64,000 bases of DNA from Diphasiastrum complanatum (taxonomy: Eukaryota > Streptophyta > Lycopodiopsida > Lycopodiales > Lycopodiaceae), in assembly GCA_029204225.1 (NCBI GenBank), contig CM055097.1:1719414-1783413 (forward strand), in the 5' to 3' direction. This document shows positions 13,739 through 25,556 of this stretch, piece by piece. Position 1 is the stretch's first letter. Every line of letters begins with the position of its first letter. The translations under genes and the position numbers were made by a program. Below the pieces are notes generated by a model. The model did no database searches, was not told where the DNA came from, and saw only the letters and a program-made list of their open reading frames with translations.

Positions 13739-16700
13739 CTCTCTCAAACTAATCCGGCTTCCTACTAAGGGGCTGTAGGTAGGATATTTCAGGGTATTTG
13801 GACAGCTGCCCTGCATTACGTGTTGGTCTTAGACTCTGTAAGGAGACTTTGTCTTAAAGACATGGATTTCAACTTTCCATGTTCTGTTTGAGCACCTTTT
13901 TATATCGGTTATGAATTTGAGGTATGGAAAATTTGGATACAAAGCCTAATTGAATGAAGGTTATAAAATCAGACATGATAAATTCAAGCAATTATCAAAA
14001 TATCATTATATAATGCTTTAAAACCTCTTTGAGTGTTTTACATATGACATCTAGTTAAGGAAATGAGGTATATTAAACCTTATAGTTCACGCTTGCTAAC
14101 AATGCACATGGGTTGTAACTTGTTGTGGTTATTCAGAATTTTTGTATTAGGGCCTTTTCACTCACATAAATGATCCTCCAAAATGCGTATTTTAGTAACT
14201 ATTAACGTAGTTTAGATTATGCAAATTGAGTAAACTTTTCGATGATATGAATTTTTAGGGTCCGAGGTCACTTTTCCATGCTTGCATAGCCTATAAATAT
14301 ATCCAAAGCAAGGTCTATGTGCTAATTGTATCTACTAGTTATTCAGTAGCTACACAATCTATCTAATTTTGTGTATCTTATTAGGAGTAAAGGAACAATA
14401 TTAGAAAGGATACTTTTAACCTTAGAAGCCCGTTCTGACCAAAATGGGTCGGAACGTTCCGTTCCGCCCGTTCCGTACGTTCCGGAACGTACTGGGTCGG
14501 AACGAGTAACTGTTTTTCTGAGAACCGTGGGTACTATGATACCATATAAATGGCATATAGTATAAAATCATGGGGTATATACATCTTGTACCATTAATCT
14601 AAGGGTAATTCAAAATTTAAGATTATAGAAACACGTTGTATATGTAATATTATGTATGAAATTAATTTGAGAAAAGAGTTCCAGGGGGGTCTGAATGTGG
14701 TTTGCACATAACTAGGGCTTGGTTTGTTACTGGAATGGAAAGCTCAAGTCTTAAAGCATGTGGCTTTGAGCCTGAACAAAGTTGCCTCTGTGGCATCCTC
14801 GAATGCTATTTTTTCATAAGGAGGAAGCCACTCAAAAAGGCAAATAGAGCGACATTTCACCTAATTTGATCAAGACGTAAATACACTGGATAATCTTTGA
14901 AATCGTGGAAAATCTTGACCTGCAACAAAGCTCGACAAGAGAAGCAAGCATGCAGGAGATTCGATCGTGGAGGAGAGTAATGGCCAACAATAATGAATTT
15001 GTTGAATCTTTCCAAAACCTGCGAGAGGTTTCTCTTGAAAAGTAGAGTTTTGTTCTAGGTGGTAGGGTTATTTTAATAGTCCAACAGAACCCAAATGCAT
15101 CTCTGTTGGATTAGGGTGTGACAACATAATTCAGGGAGGTGAGTATCTTACTCTTTTTTGGGAAGGGGTTCTTTTGAATCCTTATCCAATAATTTTTTGG
15201 GAAAGTTCATGTTTCAATATTGTTATATGAGTATTCTCTAATTGTAACTAATCTTAAAAAAATGTATGAACTAAAACAAAATGTGTTTTGAATTTTTTTA
15301 CCTTAGGCCACATTGCGAAATGAAATGTGTTCGGAACGTTGTTCCGAAACGCATTCCGCTTCGGAACGGGCATCTATACCAGCCTTCTTCCCGACTGAAT
15401 TTAGCCTCACCTGTGGAGAACCGACAAGAACTCAGTATGCTAGTTTGTCTACAGATGTATGATGTATAAAAGCTAAAGTGGTATGTTTGTGCACCACTCC
15501 TGGGCGTTGATGGGAGTGAGTAGGCATGTCATAGTATGTGATCTGTGCTATGCACGGTGAAGTTGATGGCTTAAGACTTTGTAGGTGGACTCCACAAGGT
15601 TCACAGTGATATGCCTCGTTTGTTATGTTGGGTACTATCCTAGACTTTGTAGGTGGACTCCACAAGGCTCACAGTGACATACCTCTTTTGTTATGTCGGT
15701 TACTATCCTAGACATTACATTGAGTATTTTTGTTGCATTAACAGACATACAGTTCTCATTTTTTGTCCAAGTTGCATCTCTGTGGTTTGTGCCAATTCTT
15801 CTGATTGTAAGTAGTGCATTCTCTCAATACGTAAAAATACATGAAAGCCATTGGACCCTACTGTTGTGCTGATGAGATCAATAGGGATGTAGCATTTGTT
15901 CCACACACTGTATGATGCAGTTGATGGGTAGAGATGCAGTTCTCAGTTAAGGTCCTTGTGCAAGCTGGTTTGTGCTAATTCTTTTCATCTGTAGCGGCAC
16001 ATTTTTCCCACCAGCGATGCTATTTGGTTGGGATTTGAGCAAGCTAAAGTGAGAAAACATTAATTTTTCTTAATTCTCCATGAGAAAGCAGGGGCTTCAT
16101 TAGATTGGATTTGCTCTTTAGTGCTTGCTTTCATTCTGACTGAGTTTGCCTTTGCATATGCTACAATTCCAATTGGGCCAAGTCATTCCCACGTCTTTTA
16201 TTTGGAGCATTTTCTATGGTAGTTTGATCTAGCTTTTCACTCTTTTGGAATGGGTTGTACTGCCCTTTTCACTCTTTTGGAATGGGTTGTACTGCACTAC
16301 AGTTCAGGTTTCATGTATCGGGCAGCTCTCTTGTTTGAACGAATCTATCTCCTTTTGGTATTTGACAGGTGGTAATTGGTGGTGGTCAAGAAGCCTCTCA
16401 GGTTACTATGAGCGATCGTCGAGCTGGAAAGTTTGAAGCGAAGTTTTTTCATAAGGTGGAAGGGCTTGTGTTGTTTTAGGCTTTCCTTCTTTATTTGATG
16501 TGCTTGAAACCTTCATGCTAATGGGGATATTAGTTTTGAATGCTAGAGAAATAGTTCAGATTTAATTTTTCTGCGAAGGCTCATTTTGGAGATTTTGATG
16601 ACAGATTTATGAAGAGGAGATTGGTGGTGTGAAAGGTCATTTTGGGCCAATCAATGCTTTAGCATTCAATCCTGATGGCAGAAGGTACTCTATACTTAAG

Positions 16701-16866
16701 GTTATAATGGTTTTGGACAATTTTAATCTCGCACACGTCTATGCTAAAACTTTATGTTTGATTTTTATGCCCATTTTTTGATAATTGCAGCTTTTCTAGT
16801 GGAGGCGAAGATGGATATGTACGATTACATCATTTTGATGCTGACTATTTCCACATTAAGATATAG
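10251..16866 (+). CDS. TIF3I1: translation initiation factor eIF3 subunit i (WD40), eight exons
   Basis: eIF3i is a WD40 propeller subunit of the cytosolic eIF3 complex, which loads initiator tRNA and mRNA on the 40S ribosome. My exon model is 10251-10434, 11159-11374, 12882-13009, 13329-13448, 13613-13702, 16369-16455, 16605-16684 and 16791-16866. Every intron is GT-AG, the phases agree, and the 981 nt encode 326 residues, the usual family length. The start [19 protein letters not shown] and the end of the last exon ([12 protein letters not shown], ending IKI) are family hallmarks. WD-type repeats are seen at [30 protein letters not shown] and [15 protein letters not shown]. Conserved [20 protein letters not shown] is in exon 7. 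No stop or frameshift is seen. Introns 2 and 5 are long and carry repeats. I infer a functional, broadly expressed housekeeping gene. Confidence 0.96.
10741..10870. repeat. 68-bp tandem duplication in eIF3i intron 1
   Basis: Two imperfect copies start at 10741 and 10809 with 'cattgcatctcc.ttttg', and both continue to 'cgtctagg.taatgtcctc'. The duplication lies within the intron and does not touch a splice site. Confidence 0.7.
11670..11860. repeat. 110-bp imperfect duplication in eIF3i intron 2
   Basis: 'tatactaaagggttttcc' occurs at about 11680 and again at about 11790. Both copies are followed by related blocks ('gacttgt.tgag', then 'attagtgat'/'ctagtgat', then 'aggacatt'). Confidence 0.6.
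13708..13745. repeat. (TC)n microsatellite beside the exon 5 splice donor
   Basis: A TC dinucleotide tract, with one interrupting CG, starts five bases inside intron 5, directly after the donor GTGAG at 13703. Confidence 0.9.
14428..15371. repeat. possible non-autonomous DNA element in eIF3i intron 5
   Basis: The ends carry GCCCGTTC (14428-14435) and its exact reverse complement GAACGGGC (15364-15371). Next to each end is a cluster of CGTTCC/GGAACG palindromes (14446-14506 and 15330-15368). The interior is AT-rich and non-coding. The layout resembles a small inverted-repeat transposon of about 0.94 kb. No matching target-site duplication is visible, so the boundaries are uncertain. Confidence 0.4.
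15575..15710. repeat. 68-bp tandem duplication in eIF3i intron 5
   Basis: Two nearly identical copies start at 15575 and 15643 with 'gactttgtaggtggactcca' and end 'ttactatcctaga' or a close variant. Confidence 0.85.
16233..16296. repeat. 32-bp tandem duplication before exon 6
   Basis: 'cttttcactcttttggaatg' followed by 'ggttgtactgc' is present at 16233 and again at 16265. The pair ends about 70 bp before the exon 6 acceptor. Confidence 0.85.
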
Positions 16867-17027
16867 GTGACGAAGCTCAGTTATTTGATCATGGTTTCCA
16901 TTTTGGAACCTCTTGCATTGACTATGGTTATAATACGGACATCCAGGAAGGTGGAAGCTTATATGCTCCTAATGTGTTTAATGTGTGAGTAGGCCAGGTG
17001 TAGCTTGTTTCTAATCTTATAAGGTGA

Positions 17028-17033
17028 AATAAA
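17028..17033 (+). terminator. possible poly(A) signal of the eIF3i gene
   Basis: AATAAA lies 162 nt after the stop codon at 16864-16866 and is followed by a T-rich run. Plant signals are variable, so this is only a candidate. Confidence 0.4.
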
Positions 17034-20000
17034 GGAGCTATTTTTTTGCACATCGAGGAGCGAGGTAAAATTGCTCTCTTGGTTGATTGAGTTCAGCATA
17101 TTTCAATGTGCAAGCATAAATCTAAGAGTTGAAAGATCTGGTCTGCACTCAGGTAATATGTGAAGTGCACTCAGGTAATATGTGAAGTGATGTCAACCTG
17201 GATGTCATGTAGATATTGTCCTGTCTTGTGCACAAGTATTGTGCTTCTGTATCTTTTGGTGTTTAAAAGGAAAGGTCACATATTCTTGCTCAGAGTGTAG
17301 AGACTCGCAACAAAGGGAATTTGACAAATCTATGTAGGGAAGTAGGCGTAATTTATATGAATCAGCCTTGAGATTTTGAGTCTTGAACAATTTTATCGTG
17401 AGCTAGGTGGTAAAGCTGCAGGTGGAATGAGTATTCCCCCTCAAATATCTCTTTGGATTTGTTGAGAACCCAGTTTTACTATTAATGCATAGCCTATTTA
17501 CAGTTCTCTTTATCTTCACTACTTTCTTTTGCGTAAACTGCAAAGCGGGGTAGCTTGTAGGTCTGGAATTCGAAGTTTCTTATTGATCATGCTATAAAGG
17601 TAGATTGTCACCTGCTGTTGAAGTCGAGTCAAGGATGTGGTAAAAGACCACGTACAAACTACAATCTATCACTTGTCCAAGCGTCCTTTTAACATTTTTT
17701 CCTATGACATTACCACTAGCGTCATCAAGTCCCTCCAATAACCACTCCATATATGACTCTATTGAGATTTCTTTTTATTTTTTGAGGGTTACCCATGTTT
17801 TGTTTTGTTTCTCCGAGGGTGTTTTGTAATTCTTATAAAAGTTACTCAATTTCTCATGTAACTGCACCTTCAATGCATGGTGATCAGCCAAGGGCTTGAT
17901 TCAAACTTCTATTGTTTTTTCTTCAATTTGTGAAAATATTTTAGGATTTGTTTGAACTGCTCGGGAACCATGCACTTGTGTCGCTACAAGCCGTCAACCT
18001 GAAGATGATAAAAATAAATATCCCACATATCCAATTGCATGACTTCAAGTATTAACATCCGATCTGTAGTTTTGTCCGTACATTGATTCAGCTTTTTTCA
18101 CAAGAATCAGCATCCCTTACTGCAATGTTAAATGGAAAGTTTAATAGTCCTAGAATAGACTCAAATACATGAGATCTTGAAGCAATAGCAAATGATATGG
18201 TTTTGTTTGGTAGGGCTGCCAAGGGTACTTTTAAATTGTCTTATCTTAGCATGCTTTTTAGGTTGCTGGCATTGCATAATGGTCAATAATGCATGAACCC
18301 ACGGTCAAAAAATGCAATTGGGTTCGTATTGATTTCCTTTTTGAATCTATTAGTGTTTAGGCAACTTTTGAGGAAGTATTGATGTGTGGTTATTGAAGAC
18401 GAACATGAGGTGTGGTATAGCTTGATCAAAGATCTAAGAAATTTTTTTTGTTTCATGATCCTTGTGCATATTTGTTTGGAAAGATTAGTAGTAGAGTCAC
18501 TACTCAAGAGCCCATTTGGTGGTGGATTTTTTAGGAAGAAATAAATGGGAAAGTGGAAGGACAATTTGGTGGAAATAGTGCATTATTGGTTAATTTAATT
18601 GTTAAAATGAAGTGATTTTTTTTGTGTATGGCTCTTCTCATTTTGGTGTCACATATAGCTCCTTCAATATAATTTCCATTAGTTATTTGATGATCAAAGT
18701 GCATACATGATTTTTATAGCCCTTGTGTATAACTATGATCCCAACTAAATATGTACATTTTATATACATTTTCACATTTGATCACGTGAATCTATGATGG
18801 AGACCACCTTTACTTATAAGGGATTTGGAGAGTAGAAGAAAATAAACCGCTTATGGGATAATTTGATATTGGTATCGACACATGTCGTTTATAGACCCAT
18901 CAGACTTTTCGATTTTATATTTACTTTTTTGATGGGTGGAGACACATCAGAACACATTTTTTTCATGGGTCTTCACTTGTGGCGTGGGTGGAGACCCATT
19001 AGAACATTTTTTTTTTGGAGAATAATTCAGATCTTCGGGACCTTCGTGACCTCCAAGATTGAGTGCCATTGATTAGATTTGACATTTTGAACAAAAATGA
19101 GTTTTTAATAGTCTTTAACATAATATAAAGTTTACAATCTCTCAAGAGGGGCTATGAGAAGACATATTATTCAACTCAAAGCCCATCAGATTGACTAAGG
19201 CCATCCCATCCATTAATTTGATCATTCTTATAGCCCCTCTTGATGGGGTGTAAACTTTTCAGGATGGGAGTATAAGAAGAGCATCAACAATAGAAACTTT
19301 TTTGTTGGTACAATGATATAGTCGCATGACATGCACAATAGATCAAAGTGTTGAAAAGTTTAGTTGGTCTCGTTGAAAAAATTAACAGATCACAATTTTA
19401 ATCATATGCTTTTTGATGACAATTGAAATTTGTCAATAGCAACTCGTAACATTATTTATAAAGTTTAGATCTCCATAACAACATTTTCAAAACATGCCAG
19501 AAGTAGTTACTTAATTTTGTCTTAATTATATGCACCATGTCAATCATTTGTTGTTTTTTAATGCACTTAATTGAACCTATAGATTGTCCAACATTGACCA
19601 CTTGAATATTTGTACATCATTAAGGACATTCATATACTCCTATAAAAGATTCTTCAAATGTGAACATGTAACATCATAAATGGACCATTTGAGCTCATTG
19701 CTAACTCCTATAGCCGTGACTAAAAAACACTAACTCTTATTGTAACAAATAACTCATCCTAACACCCCAAGTATATCTTTATTCTGATTGCAATTTGGTT
19801 CGATGAGTTCCATCCACTTCGTGACTAGGGTCAACTAGCTCTAGGGCATGGCCTCTTATAATGTGCATAAATTCTTAATTAACAGTAAAATGTACGAATA
19901 AATAAATAACTGCTAGCTAGAGCTTGATGGTGAAGTAATGCTTGCCCTTGAATCAATACGGTTAGATGTGTTGTCTAGCATCACAAAGCTTTCAACGTCG

Positions 20001-20090
20001 GGGAAAATGAGTGGATGAATCCGTGGAAATGGATCGATAGGTCGAACAGTCGAATCAAAACGATCCTACTACCCTGATTCCCTCGGTGTG
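17034..20090. other. AT-rich intergenic stretch
   Basis: I see no supported gene. It holds a small direct repeat (about 17145-17190) and the inverted repeat at 19127-19258. The open frames present are short and have no recognisable protein features. Confidence 0.5.
19127..19258. repeat. inverted repeat with about 33-bp arms
   Basis: The left arm 19127-19162 ('aaagtttaca' then 'tcaagaggggctatgagaa') pairs with the right arm 19226-19258 ('ttatagcccctcttga' then 'tgtaaacttt'), with a few mismatches. The loop is about 63 bp. This fits a MITE-like element or a hairpin-forming relic. The spacer contains no coding sequence. Confidence 0.6.
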
Positions 20091-20099
20091 TGCACTACT

Positions 20100-20430
20100 A
20101 CAACATTAGGCAGAACACAAAGCAGAGCTTAATTGCATTTATGCGGAAGCGGAAGAGCAGACAGGCAGACAAAGCAATAAGAGAGTAAGACAGAAAGCGG
20201 ATGCAACCATGACATAATCTGAACGCAAAACTAGACAGTAATTTATTTAGATTGAATGTATAGAAATACAAATCACATAATGCTGTTGAGTACAAGACAA
20301 TAGCAGATGAAACCGCGTGCTCACAAAGCTAACTACGATCTGTAATAGCTATGAGCTTATTTTGACAATCAGTCTGAAAGAAAGAATCAATACTTGAAAG
20401 GATCTACTATGTCTGTCTCTGATAAGCTGT
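20100..20430. repeat. diverged LTR fragment related to the 51.5-52.7 kb LTR
   Basis: Blocks such as 'gcaataagagagt', 'ctgaacgcaaa', 'gttgag.acaagacaat', 'gaaaccgc.tgct', 'acaaagcta' and 'tctctgataagct' occur in the same order as at 51930-52190. The copy ends about 60 bp before the SET-like gene. Confidence 0.6.
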
Positions 20431-20488
20431 CGTCTTGGTGTCTATGAGCGCTCAAGCGTATACCAAATCAGCCTATCTCGTCTGGTTG

Positions 20489-21465
20489 TAATCTGAAGAT
20501 CTAGTTGATGATTTTATTGATGAGGTCACTAGTGACTACACATCGAATAATGTGGAGGTTATGCATATTCCTATGTCTCATATATCCACTCACTCCACCA
20601 AACTTGACATTGGTCCTGCTTGCATGGATTTTGATCATCCCATAGTGTCATCACACATAGATTGTATCCAATCCACATAAATCATACAGATTCTTCTATC
20701 TTACCTACTCCATTAAAAAAAAGAACACGACCTGGACGTATTTTGACAAGATTTGAAAACGAACAAAGTCTTTTACGTACTATCGACTTGTCCAAAAATG
20801 TTTTAAATTCGTTGACCGAGTCTTCCCTTCATCCTCATATACATGCATTAGTTAAGCCATTTGATAGAAAGAAATCTTTATGTTGGCTTGATACGGTACC
20901 ACTACACCTATGTGGGACATCATTTTCATATTGGGGCCATATGTACATAATCAAGTCTAGTGAGCAATTTCCTAATGCCGAATTAGGTTTATTTTCCTTG
21001 ACTAGCATTGATGTCCCTTTGAATAGTGTTGTCACAGTAATGCCATATGCCAGACCTCAATACAATTGGGGTGATTGGCATGCTCTATGTCGCCACCAAT
21101 GGAGAATACAAATATATGGTTTAAATTCCAATGCTTGTTCTTTGGAAGAGAGGCACATGCAAGGAAAAAGAGTTTCAAAAGCACATCGTATGTACATCGA
21201 TGGGCGTCCAAAAATACATGGAAACATCGCTGCATATATAAATAGTTCTATTTGTCACCCTTCATTAACTAATTTTGACTTTGAAGAATGCACCAATGGA
21301 AAAGAAGATTATTTCCCTAGACATGTGAATGCTACATATGTAATGGTTTGTGCGATCAGACCTAATAAATGTGGTGAAGAACTATTCATCAACTATAGCC
21401 TCAATCGTCCTCTACCAAGATGTGTACAAAAAGTTTTGAGCCAAGCACAACCATGTGCATTGTAG
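20489..21465 (+). pseudogene. SET-domain-like protein gene, frameshifted
   Basis: SET domains transfer methyl groups to lysines, mostly on histones. The main frame (20662-21465, up to 267 residues) shows an N-terminal SET-like block AELGLFSLTSIDVPLNSVV (cf. G-x-G-L-F) at about residues 106-124. Near residues 189-199 is GNIAAYINSSI, in the place of the family's N-x-x-R-F-I-N-H-S. Near 242-249 is GEELFINY, in the place of G-E-E-L-x-x-x-Y. The NHS motif reads NSS, so catalysis may be lost. The frame has no good ATG: it opens after a stop at 20632, and the listed start is TTG. A second frame, 20489-20682 (EVTSDYTSNNVEVMHIPMSH), runs into it and ends at the overlap. I read this as one frameshift or a missed intron. 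There is no clear tie to the neighbouring transposon debris. Confidence 0.6.
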
Positions 21466-21596
21466 ATACCAAAAGTACATCCTTTTCATTCAAGTTCAAT
21501 TTGGATGTCTTATTTGATTTTCACTTTAAATATGATGTTTGCTTTGGATGTCTTATCTAAGTTAACATTTGGTATGATGTTTGATGTTAAGATTTG

Positions 21597-21768
21597 CTAC
21601 GTGTGGCACTGCCATGTGTGGCAAATCTCTAGAATTACACTTCAAGAGAAAGGTAATTAAATAACAGCCATGCGTGGCACTTCCACGCGTGGCTTGACCA
21701 CGACAATAAGTTTGCCACTCATTTTTCTAAATTTGGTTTTAAATTTTTTTTGCGTGGCACTGCCACTT
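21597..21768. repeat. clustered GTGGCA/TGCCAC palindromes
   Basis: Three groups of self-complementary words sit about 75 bp apart: 'gtgtggcactgccatgtgtg' (about 21600), 'gcgtggcacttccacgcgtg' (about 21671) and 'gcgtggcactgccac' (about 21751). Each can fold into a short hairpin. They begin about 130 bp after the SET-like frame ends. Confidence 0.6.
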
Positions 21769-21929
21769 AAAACAAAAAAATTATTGCCGGATTTTACCTC
21801 CAGTCTGGATTTCACGGCAGGGTCTTCGGAGTAATTTGGCATAGATGTGCATGCATGGCAGAGTTCCACACAAAAGAGAAATGTCAGTATCGGGTTCGCG
21901 TGGCAAAACTCCCATATGTGTAGTTGTGA

Positions 21930-22080
21930 GTGTTTCCTCAATTGTTCGGACACCTTCGACTATGTGGTCACCCTTAATTATTCGACCCTCTTTGATTGTT
22001 CAGCCATCCTTGATAGTTCGACCACCTTGAACCATCTGATTAGATTCGATTATTCGGCCATCCTCAAACAATCGGCCGCA
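21930..22080. repeat. degenerate short-period repeat (ATTGTTCGACCATCCTT-like)
   Basis: Variants of 'attgttcg.ccat.cttga' recur at uneven spacing (about 21940, 21978, 21998, 22013, 22050 and 22068). No coding role is evident. Confidence 0.45.
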
Positions 22081-22734
22081 ATCCGACAAGTACATTGAAT
22101 CACGACCGGACATAAACTCTAAAAAAATTAGATACTATCCGAAGGCAATTGCCAACAACATGTAGTGCCTTAATCCTAATTGTAAAGTACATATTAAGGG
22201 TTCTTTTAATTAGTTAGCCATATGTATATAATCTAGCAACTTATCAATTGCTTAGTTACACTAGACAAAAAGAGATCGTTTTAGCTCAGTAATTTGTCTA
22301 TTCGATCAATCAAACATCCAGAGCGCAATTGTTTTGTTCTTTCTCTCTGTTATTACAGAGTATTGTTTCAGGAAGAACATGACTCTGATTGCATTCAGAT
22401 TGTATATATTTGCAATTGAATGATCAATGTTCTAGTAATCTAGGTCATGTATATTGTGATTGAAAGCTCATTTTATTCATATTCAAATTCCTTCTTGCCT
22501 GCAGATAAACTTATTTGTAGATTAAATTGTCTTGTATGATTGATAGTCTGAGTCGATTGTGACGCTCTAATCTCTGCACCTAATACGCTTCCGCAAAGCT
22601 AAATCTGAAATCAATCTAATTCGTGCATGGCTATGGAATCAATTGTATCCATCTAGTGACTTTGAAGTTGTGATCAAGTAGGAAAAACTTCAAACTATTG
22701 AATTTGGTCTGAATACGATAGATGTAGTTGCATG

Positions 22735-23835
22735 CACAAAGAAAAATCATGAGTTATAGACATGCACAAAAATCAAAGCTCTCAGGAGCGACAATGACGG
22801 TGAATACATCTGAAATGAATTCAAGAATTACTGCTCAACCAATGACACTGAGCAACAATTTGTTTCTTCTTACTCTCCACAGTCGAATGGACTAGCAAAA
22901 AGGAAGAACAGGGCCTTAGTCGAGTCTGCCAAATGCATGATAACTCATGCTTCGTTGTCCAAATCATTATGAAAACATGCTGTATCAACAACAACCTACG
23001 TGCAAAGAATCAATGTATAACTAAAGATCTACATGACAACAAAACCCCTCATGAAGTCTGGACAGAATCCAAGTCTTCATTGAAACATTTGAAAATATTC
23101 GGATGTACTGCTTATGCTCATGTCCCAAAGGACAACAAAAAGAAATTAGATGAGCATTCAAGCAGAACTATTTTTTTTGGCTATTGTACTTTTGATGGAA
23201 TGTATAGAGTGTAGAATATAGATACATGTAAAGTTTTCACTAACATGGACGTGACTTTCATCAAAGATCAGTTTATTGATTTGAAGGCAAGGACCAGATG
23301 CAGTCTACAATTTTGCCCCGACAATTGATACATATCGCTAAACTATTTCGATTTCTTCCAGCAGTCATTCTATACAATCAGTCCCAGAAGAAGATGAAGA
23401 AGCTACAACTTAGGAGCAGCCAACACAATCGACACAAAGTCAAATTTTGTAGCCAAAAACTTCAACCAGGGGATCAACAAGAACTCGAAAGAAATCTGTT
23501 TGATACACTGATGAGGTTGCTCACTACTCTATTAAGGAGCCAACCACAATTGAGGAAGCTATGTCACAAGCCGATTCGGATCTCTAGAAAGAAGCAATGG
23601 ACAATGATCACTAATGAGAACCAACATATGGATTGTCACCAAGATGCCAACAGATAGAACGATAATCGACTACAAATGGATTTTCAAGATCAAATACAAA
23701 GCAAATGATAGTATTGACAGAAGGAAGGCTCAAGTCGTGGCAAGGAGATTTTCACAAATTTCCAATATCGACTACTTCAAAACTTCTAGCCCGGTTGTCA
23801 AGCACACTTCCATTCAACTGCCACTATCATATACT
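22735..23835 (+). pseudogene. copia integrase/RT relic
   Basis: In changing frames I read the integrase active-site strand LRSDNDGEYI followed at once by a stop, then [20 protein letters not shown] with the third catalytic region. The C-terminal segment NKTPHEVWTESKSSLKHLKI at 23037-23100 continues into FGCTAYAHVPKDNKKKLDEH. Later, DYKWIFKIKYKANDSIDRRK near 23670 marks the beginning of the reverse transcriptase, which stops near 23835 before the YVDD region. Many stops and shifts are present. The wording is closest to the minus-strand element at 46818-52737. Confidence 0.85.
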
Positions 23836-24719
23836 ATTGGGGAAATTATTTTTGGTGAGCTTCTTGAGGTGAGCTCTTTTGTGTTTGAAGTGAGCTTTTT
23901 TTTTTTCGTTCGAATTGAACTTCTCTGACACCAATTCGGATAGGTTAATGGATCCAACGACCTTCATTTACCATGTACATCTCCTTGATAAGCAGGAAAA
24001 TACACAAATAAGCAAAAATGGATTTTTTTTTTGGTTGTATGGATGGATTTTGTATTTACATTAACATTGATGTTCATAGAGAGACAATAGACTATGATGA
24101 CAGTGGAAGTAATGGAGCAAAACACAATTAAAGATCAATAGAAGATCATGTTTGATTCTCACCATCGTGTTTCAATCGTGTTTAGATGCTTTCCTTGTAG
24201 TCTGGATAGGGCAAGTTCTCTTTGTTTCCTAAACAGGAGATCGAAGATGATATCACCTTTCTAAGGCATTCAGTCTAGATGGCGAACTTTACAACTTTGT
24301 GATTAGTTATTTTTGAGAGTTTGAGAGTTAGTTGTTTGAGAGTAATGTTAGTTGGTTGAAAGTGATGTTGCTTGAATATATGTTAGTGGTTATGCTTGAA
24401 GATGAGTTGAGAGCTCCAATGTGGAGTGGCAATTGTTTAGAGGTTGCTTGTAGGAAGCTGGAAGTTGATGGTTGTGTGAACGTTGATTGTTGCCTCTTGT
24501 ATTATGGACTAAGTTGTTGATGCATAGTTGGGTTGAAGTGGAGTGTTTGATGGTTCCTTGGATTAGATTTGTAGATTTGTGGCATTGTTATTTGGTTGGT
24601 AATGTTAGCGGGTTGTTGATCAATGTTGGAAGGATTGTTGTATGTTGGAAGAATGAAGCTTCTTACAAATTGGTTGATGGAGGTGGAGTGCTGGCATTTG
24701 GGATTTGGGTGGAGCCCTG
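23836..24719. other. T/G-skewed stretch before an old LTR
   Basis: From about 24290 to 24720 the plus strand is rich in T and G and poor in C, with two short overlapping frames (24332-24520, 24487-24744). It abuts the LTR at 24720, so it may be the 3' internal end of an old element of the 25-kb family. I recognise no protein. Confidence 0.3.
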
Positions 24720-25211
<492 letters not shown>

Positions 25212-25556
25212 TGTGGAAGATTCAACTAGTTTCATCACATTTTGCTATATTTCCATATTTGGCATATTGAGGCCAAAACTTGTTTTAGACTTAGAGGTTG
25301 ACTTTTCAAAGTTCATTAGTTTAAATTTAATTTGAATAAACACTTTTTAAAAGTGTGGGAAAGTTAGAATGCGAGTTAGAGTAGATTCAAATTTGAATAG
25401 TTGAGTACATTGAATCTAGACCCAAAATTAGTAGGGTTAGCATTTTGGAGGGAAAGCCAAGTGGCCAAATAGGGTTTGGACCTGTTATAAAAGGATGTAA
25501 CTTATGGAGAGAGTAATCTTCTCTTTTCTCTATCTCATTTCATGCTTATACATGGT
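25212..25556 (+). repeat. truncated 5' LTR
   Basis: It matches the first half of the 3' LTR (28598-29247), including TATAAA at 25486-25491 and the CT-rich stretch after it. It breaks off at 'cttatacatggtta', where gag sequence starts. Confidence 0.85.
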
